Under the pieces are notes generated by a model. It ran no database searches. It was not told the DNA's origin and worked only from the letters and a program-made list of their open reading frames with translations. Made by a program: the position numbers and the translations under genes. Of a DNA stretch of 64,000 nt, positions 38,606 through 47,805 are shown in pieces (position 1 is the stretch's first letter; each line of letters begins with the position of its first letter). The stretch covers positions 62,001-126,000 of the forward strand of contig NZ_JABAII010000007.1 in NCBI RefSeq assembly GCF_012641405.1, written 5' to 3'. Origin of the DNA: Rhizobium sp. P40RR-XXII. Its GTDB lineage: Bacteria > Pseudomonadota > Alphaproteobacteria > Rhizobiales > Rhizobiaceae.

Positions 38606-39763
38606 ATGAACGAGCAGTCCCTTGCAGGGCAGGCCGCATTCGCGCCTGCCAATACGGCAGACGTTGCCAACGCTTTGATCGCCGACGCCGGTCTCAGGAT
38701 CGACGTGGAGCGCCGGCGCGGACGTGGCGCCGGATTGAATCCGAGCGGCCGGTTCGAGCCGCAGCAGCGTGAGACAGTCGACGACGGCTGGCAGACATGG
38801 GAAGAGCTCCCGCCCTTCAAGACCGAGGTGCAGGTGGAAAAGCCGCGCACGGCGATCACGCGCAACGAATCCCCCGATATTCCCTTCGATCGTTCCATCA
38901 ATCCCTATCGCGGCTGCGAGCATGGCTGCATCTATTGCTTCGCGCGGCCGACACATGCCTATATGGGCCTGTCTGCGGGTCTGGACTTCGAATCGAAACT
39001 GTTTGCCAAGCCGGATGCGGCCAAGCTGCTGGAGCGCGAGCTGGCAAAGCCCGGCTACAAGCCACGCGTCATCGCCATCGGCACCAATACCGACCCTTAT
39101 CAGCCGATCGAGAAGGAGTGGCGGATCATGCGCCAGGTCCTCGAGGTACTGAACCGGGCCAACCACCCGGTTGCCATCGTCACCAAATCGGCGCTGATCA
39201 TGCGCGATATCGACATCCTCCAGGAAATGGCCGCCAAGAACCTGGTGCGGGTGGGATTGTCGGTGACGACACTCGACCGGAAGCTGGCGCGCACCATGGA
39301 ACCACGGGCAGCGACACCTCCGCGGCGGCTGGAGGCGATCCAGGCGCTCAGCGAGGCCGGCATTCGCACCTCGGTCATGGTGGCTCCGATCATCCCGGCG
39401 CTCAACGACCACGAGATCGAACGTATTCTCGATGCCGGCAAGGCCGCCGGCGCGCTGGAGGCAAGCTATGTCATCCTACGGCTGCCGCTGGAGGTGAGCC
39501 CACTGTTTCGCGACTGGCTGCTGCAGCACTATCCGGACCGCTATCGCCATGTGATGTCGCTGATCCGCTCGATGCGCGGCGGCAAGGATTATGATGCCGA
39601 ATTCGGCAAGCGCATGAAGGGCGCCGGCCCCTATGCCTGGCAGATCAGCCGCCGCTTCGAAATGGCGACGCGCCGGCTCGAACTCACGCGCCGCAATATC
39701 GCATTGCGCGATGACCTGTTCGTGCCGCCCGACGGCAGCGGCGTTCAGCTGTCCTTGCTCTGA
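38606..39763 (+). CDS. PA0069 family radical SAM protein
   Basis: The 385-aa protein has the radical-SAM cluster motif RGCEHGCIYCF (Cys-x3-Cys-x2-Cys near 104-111) followed by a TIM-barrel-like body. The N-terminal RGRGAGLNPSGRFE block identifies the PA0069 family, related to spore photoproduct lyase-like enzymes; its substrate is unknown. Later blocks IAIGTNTDPYQPIEKE, TKSALIMRDIDIL and SVMVAPIIPALNDHEIE fit. It is immediately upstream of rnhB in the same direction, as in related genomes. Confidence 0.92.
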   Translation: MNEQSLAGQAAFAPANTADVANALIADAGLRIDVERRRGRGAGLNPSGRFEPQQRETVDDGWQTWEELPPFKTEVQVEKPRTAITRNESPDIPFDRSINPYRGCEHGCIYCFARPTHAYMGLSAGLDFESKLFAKPDAAKLLERELAKPGYKPRVIAIGTNTDPYQPIEKEWRIMRQVLEVLNRANHPVAIVTKSALIMRDIDILQEMAAKNLVRVGLSVTTLDRKLARTMEPRAATPPRRLEAIQALSEAGIRTSVMVAPIIPALNDHEIERILDAGKAAGALEASYVILRLPLEVSPLFRDWLLQHYPDRYRHVMSLIRSMRGGKDYDAEFGKRMKGAGPYAWQISRRFEMATRRLELTRRNIALRDDLFVPPDGSGVQLSLL

Positions 39764-39841
39764 CATTCCTTGCGGGTTTTCCCTGTACCCGCTGGAAAAG
39801 CCCCCCGGTTCGCCGCCCTGATCCACCGGGGGCTTGCAGGA

Positions 39842-39892
39842 GATCGGGTGGTGTGCGAGCTTCGCCGCATGCCACGCAGCACACCACCCGAT
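39842..39892 (+). other. Perfect 14-bp-stem hairpin at the rnhB start
   Basis: ATCGGGTGGTGTGC (39843-39856) and GCACACCACCCGAT (39879-39892) are exact reverse complements around a 22-base loop. The loop and the downstream arm contain the first candidate rnhB start codon (39869). No T-run follows, so it is not a simple terminator. Confidence 0.6.
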
Positions 39893-40528
39893 TCTCCAAT
39901 GCTATTCGAGGACATCCCGCTCGTCCCGACCTTCGAGCTGGAACTGATCGCGCGCCGGGCCGGACATTGGCCGGTCGCCGGGGCAGACGAGGCTGGCAGA
40001 GGTCCGCTCGCAGGACCGGTCGTGGCGGCCGCCGTCATTCTCGATCCAGACCGCATTCCGAATGGGCTGAACGATTCCAAACAGTTGACCACCGCCAGGC
40101 GCGAGGAGCTGTTCGTCGAGATCCTTGCGACGGCGACAATCTCCATCGCCTCATCGAGTGCTACCCGCATCGACACGACCGATATCCGCAAGGCAAGCCT
40201 GGATGCGATGCGGCGCGCCATTTGCGGGCTGGCGGTTCCGGCAAGCTATGTGCTGACCGACGGGCTCGATGTGCCCGCTGGGCTAGCCTGCCCCGGAAAA
40301 GCCGTGGTCAAGGGCGATGCGCGCTCCTTCTCGATCGCAGCCGCCTCGATCGTCGCCAAGGTAACGCGAGACCGGATGATGGCACGCGCAGGCGTCGTCT
40401 TCCCCGCCTATGGCTTTGCCGCCCATGCCGGCTACGGTACGCCTCAGCATCGCGCCGGCATCGAGCAACACGGTCCCTGCTCCCTGCATCGCATGAGCTT
40501 CCGCCCGCTCAAGAGGGAAGCCGTCTGA
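39869..40528 (+). CDS. rnhB: Ribonuclease HII
   Basis: RnhB cuts the RNA part of DNA-RNA hybrids and ribonucleotides in DNA. The 219-aa protein has [19 protein letters not shown] (about 36-54, with the first catalytic Asp-Glu), [13 protein letters not shown] and [19 protein letters not shown], including the conserved Asp-Ser-Lys elements. The C-terminal [21 protein letters not shown] is the family ending. ATG 39869 fits the family start but lies inside a strong hairpin; ATG 39899 (MLFEDIPLV) is a shorter alternative. It is 106 bases after the radical SAM gene. Confidence 0.93.
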   Translation: MPRSTPPDSPMLFEDIPLVPTFELELIARRAGHWPVAGADEAGRGPLAGPVVAAAVILDPDRIPNGLNDSKQLTTARREELFVEILATATISIASSSATRIDTTDIRKASLDAMRRAICGLAVPASYVLTDGLDVPAGLACPGKAVVKGDARSFSIAAASIVAKVTRDRMMARAGVVFPAYGFAAHAGYGTPQHRAGIEQHGPCSLHRMSFRPLKREAV

Positions 40529-40532
40529 GACC

Positions 40533-41297
40533 TCAATTCGTCAACCCCGCGACGATCTGAGGCGACCATTTCGTAACATAGGCAATGTCTTCCCTGTAGA
40601 TCCGGTCATGCCCATCCTGCAGATTCCGGCGGTAACGCTCGATGCCGCGCGCAGCTTCCCGTTCCATGAAGGTCAATAATGCCTCAAGCCGCTCGACGAT
40701 GGCGGCCGGAAGGGAACTGCGCTCCTCAAGCCGCATCCCATAGGCGTCGACGAAGATGCGCGCACGCTGGATTTGGCTGGCAAGGCTATCCAATCTTTCC
40801 ACTGCCATGCTTGAGGACAATGGCGCCCAGCGATAGACCGCATAGGACAGATCCCAAATCCGCGGACCTGGATGGGCTGCCTCGAAATCGATGACCCCGG
40901 TCACCTCGCCGTCGTTCACGACGACATTATAAGGCGCGAAATCGCCGTGGCAGATGACCTCGGACGGCAGGCGGGGCGGCAGTTGCCACAGATAGGCCGC
41001 GGCAAGATCCCGCTGGACCAGAGCGGAACTATGATGATACCGGCGCAGCAATCGGGCGGCCGATTGCAGAATCTGCTCCGAGCGCATCTCGATGTTGCTA
41101 TCAAGGTCGCCCGTGACTCCAGGCAGATAGGTCACTCTTTCCCAAACGTCGTCAAATCCGTCCGGCTGCGGAGCGGCATCAAAGCCACGCGGCGGCAAGG
41201 CAGCCAGCAGAGCATGCACGCCCTGGGTCCAGGGGCGAACGGGCCGCACGATAAGATGGCCTTGGCGAAACGGCTCTTCGTCCATTATTGCCTGCAT
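40533..41297 (-). CDS. Phosphotransferase family protein (APH-like kinase)
   Basis: The 254-aa product carries the aminoglycoside-phosphotransferase/choline-kinase-like catalytic loop ICHGDFAPYNVVVNDGEVTG and the metal-binding VIDFEAAHPGPRIWDLSYAVYR (the DFE/DxD equivalent), about residues 118-160. The N-terminal ATP-binding lobe is short. Family members phosphorylate drugs, choline or other small molecules; the substrate here is unknown and no antibiotic link is shown. It converges on rnhB, with only 4 bases between. Confidence 0.87.
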   Translation of the reverse strand: MQAIMDEEPFRQGHLIVRPVRPWTQGVHALLAALPPRGFDAAPQPDGFDDVWERVTYLPGVTGDLDSNIEMRSEQILQSAARLLRRYHHSSALVQRDLAAAYLWQLPPRLPSEVICHGDFAPYNVVVNDGEVTGVIDFEAAHPGPRIWDLSYAVYRWAPLSSSMAVERLDSLASQIQRARIFVDAYGMRLEERSSLPAAIVERLEALLTFMEREAARGIERYRRNLQDGHDRIYREDIAYVTKWSPQIVAGLTN

Positions 41298-41535
41298 CTG
41301 TCCTCCCCTAGACTCCTCATCTAGCCGCTCGTTGCGGCGATGATTAACCTGCGAGAAATCGAATAGCCACTATTAAGAGGGATTTGTCTGCGTTTCTTCA
41401 GCACCCGACCCCTTCGACAAGCTCAGGAGCCTGCGCATCCCACCATAAGGACTAACCTCCTGCGCAAAACTGCGCATTGAACCGGCGTCATGCGGCAGCA
41501 ATCGGCTCTACATGACGGCGTGCCCTCTCCCCAAT

Positions 41536-41561
41536 AAAAAAGCCCTGCCGAAGCAGGGCCT
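41536..41561 (-). terminator. Rho-independent terminator of the atpIBEF'F operon
   Basis: On the minus strand GCCCTGC-TTCG-GCAGGGC forms a perfect 7-bp stem with the stable TTCG loop and is followed by TTTTTT. It starts 25 bases after the atpF stop codon. Confidence 0.9.
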
Positions 41562-41585
41562 TGTCAAATTTCGATGTTCCGCAGC

Positions 41586-42077
41586 TCAATTCAGCCGCGT
41601 CTTCACTTCCTTGACGGCATCGTTGAAGAGGCCGGACTGGACGCTGCCATCGGCCTTTTTCGCAAGCACCGATTCAGCAGCGGCGATCGCCAGATCGACG
41701 GCGGCGGAACGAACCGCCTTCATCGCATCGGCTTCAGCCTGCTTGATCTTCTGCTCGGAGAGAGCCGTACGGTTGGCGACGAATTCCTCCGTCTTCTTCC
41801 GGGCTTCCGTCGTTAGCATGTCAGCTTCGCGCTCGGCTGCGGCGACGATATTCGCGGCTTCAGCCTCGGCTTCCTTGCGCTTGCGCTGATATTCGGCCAG
41901 CAGATGCTGAGCCTCTTCGCGCAGACGCTTGGCTTCTGCCAGCTCGTTGCGGATCTGGTCGGCGCGATCGTCCAGCGACTTCGCCATCATGCCCGGAACC
42001 TTCAGGTAGACGATGAGACCGATGAAGATGATAAGCGCGACGAATGCAAAGAAAGTTTCGTCAAGACCAAACGTCAT
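41586..42077 (-). CDS. atpF: ATP synthase F0 subunit b
   Basis: The 163-aa peripheral-stalk subunit has one membrane span near the N-terminus (about 6-27, FFAFVALIIFIGLIVYLKV) followed by a long charged helix rich in Ala, Glu and Lys, ending AVKEVKTRLN. It links the F0 rotor side to F1. It lies 3 bases after the b' gene in the same transcript, as usual in alphaproteobacteria, and is the last gene before the terminator. Confidence 0.95.
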   Translation of the reverse strand: MTFGLDETFFAFVALIIFIGLIVYLKVPGMMAKSLDDRADQIRNELAEAKRLREEAQHLLAEYQRKRKEAEAEAANIVAAAEREADMLTTEARKKTEEFVANRTALSEQKIKQAEADAMKAVRSAAVDLAIAAAESVLAKKADGSVQSGLFNDAVKEVKTRLN

Positions 42078-42080
42078 AAC

Positions 42081-42680
42081 TTAGCCCTCCCGCTTCGCGG
42101 ATGCTACGGCAACAGCCGAAGCGACATCAGCCTTGCCGGCGACGTTGCCGACCAGCTGCTCGACGACGGCCGCAGCCGTCTCTTCAGCAATGGCACCGAC
42201 ATCGCCAAAAGCCTTCGTCTTGATCTCGGCAATGCGGGCTTCCGCAGCCTTGAGCTTTTCGGAAAGGCTTGCCTCGATCGTCTTGCGATCTTGCTCGGCC
42301 TTGACCTTGGCAGCGTCGCGGGCGCTTGCGCCGATCGAATTTGCCTTGGCGCGCGCGGCAGCCAATTCGCTTTCATAGGTCGCGACGGCGGCATCGGCTT
42401 CGGCCTTCAGGCGAGAAGCTTCTTCGATATCCTGAGCGATCCGGTCGTGCCGGCTTTCCAGGATGCGGCCAACGCGCGGAATGACGATCTTCTGCATGGC
42501 CACATAGAAGATGACGAAGGTGATCACCAGCCAAAGCAGCTGTGACGGATACGTCGTATGGTCAAACGGCGGAAAAACACCGGCGTGATGGCCTTCATTC
42601 GGCGCACCCGTTTCCGTATGCACCTCGCCGGCGGCCGGCGGTGCTTCTTCAGCATATGCCGGGGTCACAAACATGCTCAC
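42081..42680 (-). CDS. atpG: ATP synthase F0 subunit b'
   Basis: The 199-aa second b-type subunit has a longer N-terminal region ([20 protein letters not shown], which may be a cleaved leader) before its membrane span (about 46-67, [21 protein letters not shown]) and a long coiled-coil stalk. It pairs with subunit b as a heterodimer in this lineage. It precedes atpF with 3 bases between. The symbol atpG is used by some annotators; others use atpF2, so the name is not settled. Confidence 0.93.
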   Translation of the reverse strand: MSMFVTPAYAEEAPPAAGEVHTETGAPNEGHHAGVFPPFDHTTYPSQLLWLVITFVIFYVAMQKIVIPRVGRILESRHDRIAQDIEEASRLKAEADAAVATYESELAAARAKANSIGASARDAAKVKAEQDRKTIEASLSEKLKAAEARIAEIKTKAFGDVGAIAEETAAAVVEQLVGNVAGKADVASAVAVASAKREG

Positions 42681-42752
42681 CTCCAGGTGGTCTGCAAATG
42701 CAAAGAATCACGGCTCGCTGCCCGCGAACCGTGATCTATGACGCCGCTGATA

Positions 42753-42980
42753 TCAGACGGCGAAGAGCAGGAGGAGAGCGATGAGCAGCGAGAAGATGCC
42801 CAGAGCTTCCGTAACGGCGAAGCCGAATACCAGACGGCCGAACTGGCTGTCAGCAGCCGACGGATTGCGCAGTGCGCCGGACAGGTAGCTGCCGAAGATA
42901 TTGCCGAGGCCGAGAGCCGTGCCGGCCATACCAAAGCAAGCCAAACCTGCGCCGATGAACTTTGCTGCTTCCGCGTCCAT
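42753..42980 (-). CDS. atpE: ATP synthase F0 subunit c
   Basis: The 75-aa proteolipid consists of two membrane helices joined by a polar loop ([16 protein letters not shown]). The proton-binding carboxylate is Glu58 in the second helix ([15 protein letters not shown]). It is one unit of the rotor ring that couples proton flow to ATP synthesis. It lies between atpB and the b' gene in the F0 operon. Confidence 0.96.
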   Translation of the reverse strand: MDAEAAKFIGAGLACFGMAGTALGLGNIFGSYLSGALRNPSAADSQFGRLVFGFAVTEALGIFSLLIALLLLFAV

Positions 42981-43046
42981 GTTGAACTCCTTTGAAATGG
43001 TTGTGCGGTGAATGACTGACGCCCTTAGACGCCAATGTCTTTATCC

Positions 43047-43799
43047 TTAGTGGCCACCCGGATGGATCGCGTCGTTGAGGTACATGCAAGTCAGTACCGC
43101 AAAGACGTAAGCCTGGAGGAAGGCGACAAGGAACTCGAGACCGGTGAGGGCGACGGTCATGATGAGGGGAAGAATTGCGCCGCCAATGCCAAGCGCGCCA
43201 AGGGCTCCGAGCGAGGCGACGAAGCCTGCGAACACCTTGAGCGTGATATGACCGGCCAGCATGTTGGCGAAAAGACGAACGGAGAGCGAAATCGGCCGCG
43301 ACAGGAAGGAAATGATCTCGATCACCACCACCAGCGGCAGAAGGATACCCGGAACACCCTGCGGCACGAAGAGCTTGAAGAAGCCGAAGCCGTGCTTAAT
43401 CAAGCCGTAGAGAATGACGGTGAGGATGACCAGCAGCGCCAGAGCGAAGGTGACGATGATTTGGCTGGTGACCGTATAGAAATAGGGAACCATGCCGAGC
43501 AGGTTTGCCGTCAGCACGAACATGAAGAGCGAGAAGACCAGCGGGAAGAACTTCATTCCCTTCGTTCCCGCCCCTTCCTTCAGCATCGAGGCGATGAATT
43601 CGTAGGCCATCTCCGCAACCGACTGAGCGCGGCTCGGAATGACGCTGCGCTGCGCGCTGGCAAAATAGAGGAAGCCCGCGGAAATCACTGCGGAGGCGAC
43701 CATGAACAAGGAAGCGTTGGTGAACGAAAAATCAATTCCACCGATATCGATCGGAATAATCTTGAAGATCAGGAACTGATGGGTAGGTCCGTTTGCCAC
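43047..43799 (-). CDS. atpB: ATP synthase F0 subunit a
   Basis: The 250-aa integral protein has about five to six hydrophobic helices and carries the essential stator arginine in [15 protein letters not shown] (near 175-190), which faces the c-ring proton site. It forms the half-channels for protons. The start is taken as GTG 43799 ([13 protein letters not shown]...), with AGAG upstream; this keeps the family N-terminus, while an upstream in-frame ATG adds 16 unrelated residues. Confidence 0.95.
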   Translation of the reverse strand: MANGPTHQFLIFKIIPIDIGGIDFSFTNASLFMVASAVISAGFLYFASAQRSVIPSRAQSVAEMAYEFIASMLKEGAGTKGMKFFPLVFSLFMFVLTANLLGMVPYFYTVTSQIIVTFALALLVILTVILYGLIKHGFGFFKLFVPQGVPGILLPLVVVIEIISFLSRPISLSVRLFANMLAGHITLKVFAGFVASLGALGALGIGGAILPLIMTVALTGLEFLVAFLQAYVFAVLTCMYLNDAIHPGGH

Positions 43800-43877
43800 C
43801 GCTGGTTCTCTTTCATTTTCCCGCTCGAGCGAGCGGATGCCTCTCACCTGGAAACGGCGCCGCAGCGTCGCTTCCGC

Positions 43878-44222
43878 TCATTTCTTGTCTCGGTCTTGCT
43901 CATTCAGCTCCGGTGTCGCCACCTTGCCCGCAGAGCGCAGCACATTCAGCACGCCGGCACAGAATCCGAGAAGCAGCAAGATAATCATGCCCCACGGCGC
44001 CGTACCGACAAAACGGTCGAAGACATAGCCCAGAACAGCGCCAACGATAATGGCGGCAATGAATTCACTGGAAAGCTTCATCGCCTGAGCATAGCCTTTA
44101 CGGCCCTCCTCGGCGCGAACCTCCCCGTATTCATCCTCTTTCGCGGCAGCGCGCTTGCTCGCCAATTCGGCTCCCAGCTGCGCCCGCCGCTGTTCCAGAC
44201 TTTCGTCGCGGTCGTCCGTCAT
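43878..44222 (-). CDS. atpI: ATP synthase accessory protein I
   Basis: The 114-aa protein has two membrane helices (about 54-72 and 81-102, ending LLLLGFCAGVLNVLRSAG) after a charged N-terminal region (RDESLEQRRAQLGAELASKR). AtpI helps assemble the c-ring in related bacteria. It is the first gene of the F0 operon, and the family begins MTDDRDESL, so ATG 44222 is used; earlier in-frame ATG at 44300 is rejected. Confidence 0.9.
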   Translation of the reverse strand: MTDDRDESLEQRRAQLGAELASKRAAAKEDEYGEVRAEEGRKGYAQAMKLSSEFIAAIIVGAVLGYVFDRFVGTAPWGMIILLLLGFCAGVLNVLRSAGKVATPELNEQDRDKK

Positions 44223-44533
44223 GGTGATATCCTCCCCCTTTTCGTCGCGCGTTATCCCTATACCCCGGTCAACGCGTAAACGAACAGCAGGTTTCGCCAC
44301 CTTCCGGCCCGTTTTGAAGTCGCGCGCAACATAGTTTTAGGAAAAAGCATAGTCAAGGCGTAGACGCCATCTGTCCAGCCATAAATTAGCCCAATTAAAT
44401 CATAACGTTAGATTGAAAGAGCCGTGCCGGACGAAAACTGAGCCGAAGATTCCTCTTCAGCCCATGCTTTTCTATGGCTTTTTTGCCAGTCGCCACTGCG
44501 CTCCTTAGGACCAATCCACAAACTTCGAATGCT
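44223..44533. other. Intergenic region upstream of the F0 operon
   Basis: These 311 bases separate atpI from the SleB-like gene upstream on the same strand. The part near 44380-44420 is AT-rich (CCCAATTAAATCATAACG) and could carry the F0 promoter. No reading frame with a ribosome site or RNA gene was recognised. Confidence 0.45.
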
Positions 44534-45715
44534 TCAGCTCCAGCCGCCGCCATAAGTGCGGTAGAAGATATGCATGCCGATGCGGCCGACCTTCACCATC
44601 TCGGCCGCCCATTTCGGCCGGACGTAGACGGCATGGTAGTGAGTGGCGGAGCCGACTTCCGGCAACCAGATCTTGCCGGCCGTTACCGCCATCGCGACCT
44701 GACGGGCGATGCGCCAGTGTTCCGGCGAATTGACCCGATCCTTGACGCTGTCGCAGGCAAAGGAGAACTGGCAGGCATTGCGCCAATCCTCGTTCTGATA
44801 GACCACGCCGCAGATGGTTTTGGGATAGGCGGGATTGCGAACGCGATTGAGGATGACCTGGGCGACGGCCGCCTGCCCTTTCACGGACTCGCCGCGCGCC
44901 TCGAAATAGATGCCGGTCGCAAGGCATTGCTGCTCATCGGACGAGAATACCGATGGCGGCAGGACATTGGCCGCCCACAGATGATCCTTCGGTCCGATCT
45001 GCGGCACGAAACGGCCTTCGCCGTCCTGATCCTTGGCAAGGATGGAATCGAAAGGCGAAACCCGGGCATAGTCCGGTGTCGGCGATGCATAGGCAGCAGC
45101 CAGAACATCGGCATTCTGATTGGTGATGAGGTTTGCCAGATAGGCCGGCACTTCGTCGTCCAGCTTCGGCGGCTGCTTCTTGTAGAAGGCGGTGGCAATC
45201 TGGATTTCCTTGCCGTCGAGCTTCGGCTTCAGGAAGGCGGTGCGCTCACCGGTATCGGATTCCGGCCGAAACAGCATGCTTTGCCGCTCCAATACCGAGC
45301 CCGCGGAGAAATCCTTTGGCGGCTGCATCGGCGCAACGGCAACGATGCGGCCTTTCTTGTCCTGGCGGTTGATCCGCTCTTCATCTGGTCTGGGATCGCT
45401 GCCCTTTTGCTCCGACTGGAAAGCAACCCGCCGCCCGTCCGGCAGCACCAGGCCGCCGTCGCCCACCGCGGCCGCCGTCTTGGCATCGCCGAAGGCCAAC
45501 TCCGCCTGGTGAGTGGAGCCGGCCGGCGAGGCGGTCATCACCATGCGCCAATTGGCCCCTTCCCTGTCGATGCCGGAAAGGAGGCCGGCAAGATCAGCGT
45601 AGGCGGCTGGAGATGGGAAGATCAGCCAGGCACAGAGCCCGAAGACGGCGGGCGAAGTCCAGTTTTTCGGCAAGAAACTCAATTTTCGGCTGACATAACG
45701 CGAGCGGGACAACAC
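44534..45715 (-). CDS. SleB-like cell wall hydrolase (Hydrolase_2)
   Basis: The 393-aa product opens with a signal sequence (about residues 1-40, ending FPSPAAYADL), followed by an unusual central domain of about 220 residues with no recognised fold, and a C-terminal SleB/Hydrolase_2 catalytic domain (about 270-393). The catalytic Glu is in TGIYFEARGES, with VILNRVRN and YPKTICGVVYQNEDWRNACQFSFACD following. Such enzymes cleave peptidoglycan glycan. The start is GTG 45715, as no ATG is in frame nearby. No spore genes are expected in this organism, so the role is wall remodelling. Confidence 0.9.
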   Translation of the reverse strand: MLSRSRYVSRKLSFLPKNWTSPAVFGLCAWLIFPSPAAYADLAGLLSGIDREGANWRMVMTASPAGSTHQAELAFGDAKTAAAVGDGGLVLPDGRRVAFQSEQKGSDPRPDEERINRQDKKGRIVAVAPMQPPKDFSAGSVLERQSMLFRPESDTGERTAFLKPKLDGKEIQIATAFYKKQPPKLDDEVPAYLANLITNQNADVLAAAYASPTPDYARVSPFDSILAKDQDGEGRFVPQIGPKDHLWAANVLPPSVFSSDEQQCLATGIYFEARGESVKGQAAVAQVILNRVRNPAYPKTICGVVYQNEDWRNACQFSFACDSVKDRVNSPEHWRIARQVAMAVTAGKIWLPEVGSATHYHAVYVRPKWAAEMVKVGRIGMHIFYRTYGGGWS

Positions 45716-45830
45716 CGGACTCCAAACGGCACTCGAAACCAGGAGCCGGAATAATCTCCCATTAACCTTGATGGATGGTTAATTCGGGCAAATCTGTGGT
45801 CGTGAATACCGCGAGCTCGCAGCCCTAAGA

Positions 45831-45861
45831 GAAAAGGCCCGGCGGATATCCACCGGGCCTT
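45831..45861 (-). terminator. Rho-independent terminator of the corA-kup operon
   Basis: On the minus strand GGCCCGGTGGATATCCGCCGGGCC forms a nearly perfect stem around GATATC, and is followed by TTTTCTCTT. It begins 25 bases after the kup stop codon. Confidence 0.8.
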
Positions 45862-45886
45862 CGAAGGAAGAGCAATCTTGCCGAGC

Positions 45887-47788
45887 TCAGATGATGACGT
45901 GCGAGCCCAGTTCCACCACGCGGTTGGCCGGCAGGCGGAAGTAGTCTGAAGGGTCGGTCGCGGCATTGGCGAGCGCGATGTAGAGCCGGTCCTGCCAGTG
46001 CGGCATGCCCGACTTGGCGTCCGGTACCAGCTTGCGGCGACCGAGATAGAAGGAGGTCGACATGATGTCGAACTTCAGACCGGTCTTGCGCAGGGTCGCG
46101 AGCGCCTGCGAAACGTTCTGCGATTCCATGAAGCCGAAGCGCAGCTCGACGCGCGAGAAGCGGTCGGAAACCTTTTCGACCGAATAGCGGTCCTCCTGGA
46201 GGACACGCGGCTTGTTGGTGGTACGGATCGTCAGGATCACGTTCTTGTCGTGCAGGACGTGATTGTGCTTCAGATTATGCAGCAGTGCGGCGGGCGCGGA
46301 TTCCGGATCGCTGGTCAGGAAGATCGCCGTGCCCGGCACATGGGCGGGCGAGTGGTCGCTCTTGCGCTCGATGGAGCTCACGAAGGACGACAGCGGGATA
46401 TCGGTGTGCCGCGTCTTTTCCATCAGGATCGCGGTGCCGCGGCGCCAGGTCCACATAATGACGGTGAAGGCGGTTGCGATCAGCACCGGAACGTAGCCGC
46501 CATCATGGATTTTCAGCAGGTTGGCGCCGAGGAAGACGAATTCCAAGAGCAGCAGCGGCGTGAGCACGGCAACAGCCATGGGCAGCGTCCAGTTCCAGCG
46601 AACGCGGACGAATTCGAAGGCCATGATCGAGGTGACGACCATCGCGCCGGTGACCGAGATACCATAGGCCGTCGCCAGGGCGTCCGACGTCTTGAAGGCC
46701 AGGACCAGGAAGATGACGCCGAAGAACAGGACGGTGTTGACCGACGGCAGGAATATCTGGCCGGTATTGGTCTCGGAGGTGAACAGGATTTCCATGCGCG
46801 GCAGGAAGCCGAGATGGATAGCCTGGCGCGTGAGCGAGAAGGCGCCGGTGATGACGGCCTGGCTGGCGATGATCGTCGCCATGGTGGCGAGAATGACCAC
46901 CGGCAGGATCGCCCAATGCGGAAACATCAGGAAGAACGGATCGGACATGGCCATGGGCTCGCGCAGCACGAGGGCACCCTGGCCGAAGTAATTCAGCGTC
47001 AGCGACGGGAACACCAGCACAAACCAGGCCCACTGGATCGGGCGGCGGCCGAAATGGCCAAGGTCGGCATAGAGCGCTTCAGCGCCCGTCACGGTCAGGA
47101 ACACCGCACCGAGCACCACGACGCCGAGGAAACCTTCCCGCATGAGGAAGCTCACCGCATACCAGGGATTGAGCGCCGTCAGGATGCTGTAGTCATCGGA
47201 AATGTGCATGATGCCGACTACACCCATGACGATGAACCAGAGGGCGGTGATCGGCCCGAAGAAACGGGCCACCGCGCCGGTGCCATGCGACTGTATCGCA
47301 AAAAGCAATGCAAGGATCGCAACCGATATGGGGACGATATAGTCCGACAGCTGCGGGGTAACCAGCTTCAGGCCTTCGACGGCGGACAGAACCGAAAGCG
47401 CCGGGGTGATCATCGCATCGCCGAGGAAGAGTGCGGCGCCCAGCAGGCCCAGCAGCATCAGAATGGCGGTATGGCCGTTCGCCGTCTTCATCAACAGCGC
47501 CAGCAGCGACAGCGTGCCGCCTTCGCCGTCATTGTCCGCGCGAAGCAGAAAAAGGACATATTTGATCGTGACGATGATCGTCAGCGTCCAGAACATCAGC
47601 GACACCACGCTGATGACTTCGCCGCGCGTCAAACCATCAGCGGCTACCGGCTTCAGGGCCTCGCGAAAGGCATAGAGCGGGCTCGTGCCGATATCGCCAT
47701 AGACCACGCCGACCGAACCGAGGGCGAGGTATGCGAGTTTACGAGCGTTCATTTTCCCGTCGGGAGAATGATGGGTTTCGTTAGACAT
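45887..47788 (-). CDS. kup: Low-affinity potassium transporter Kup
   Basis: The 633-aa K+/H+ symporter has about twelve membrane helices in the first two thirds and a cytoplasmic tail of about 180 residues. The family opening [21 protein letters not shown] (about 24-44) and the conserved block [13 protein letters not shown] are present; SESRF-type tail segments ([24 protein letters not shown]) and [11 protein letters not shown] also fit. It follows corA by 17 bases on the same strand and is followed by a terminator, so the two form one cation-transport transcript. Confidence 0.95.
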   Translation of the reverse strand: MSNETHHSPDGKMNARKLAYLALGSVGVVYGDIGTSPLYAFREALKPVAADGLTRGEVISVVSLMFWTLTIIVTIKYVLFLLRADNDGEGGTLSLLALLMKTANGHTAILMLLGLLGAALFLGDAMITPALSVLSAVEGLKLVTPQLSDYIVPISVAILALLFAIQSHGTGAVARFFGPITALWFIVMGVVGIMHISDDYSILTALNPWYAVSFLMREGFLGVVVLGAVFLTVTGAEALYADLGHFGRRPIQWAWFVLVFPSLTLNYFGQGALVLREPMAMSDPFFLMFPHWAILPVVILATMATIIASQAVITGAFSLTRQAIHLGFLPRMEILFTSETNTGQIFLPSVNTVLFFGVIFLVLAFKTSDALATAYGISVTGAMVVTSIMAFEFVRVRWNWTLPMAVAVLTPLLLLEFVFLGANLLKIHDGGYVPVLIATAFTVIMWTWRRGTAILMEKTRHTDIPLSSFVSSIERKSDHSPAHVPGTAIFLTSDPESAPAALLHNLKHNHVLHDKNVILTIRTTNKPRVLQEDRYSVEKVSDRFSRVELRFGFMESQNVSQALATLRKTGLKFDIMSTSFYLGRRKLVPDAKSGMPHWQDRLYIALANAATDPSDYFRLPANRVVELGSHVII

Positions 47789-47805
47789 TCAGGATCACTA
47801 GACTC

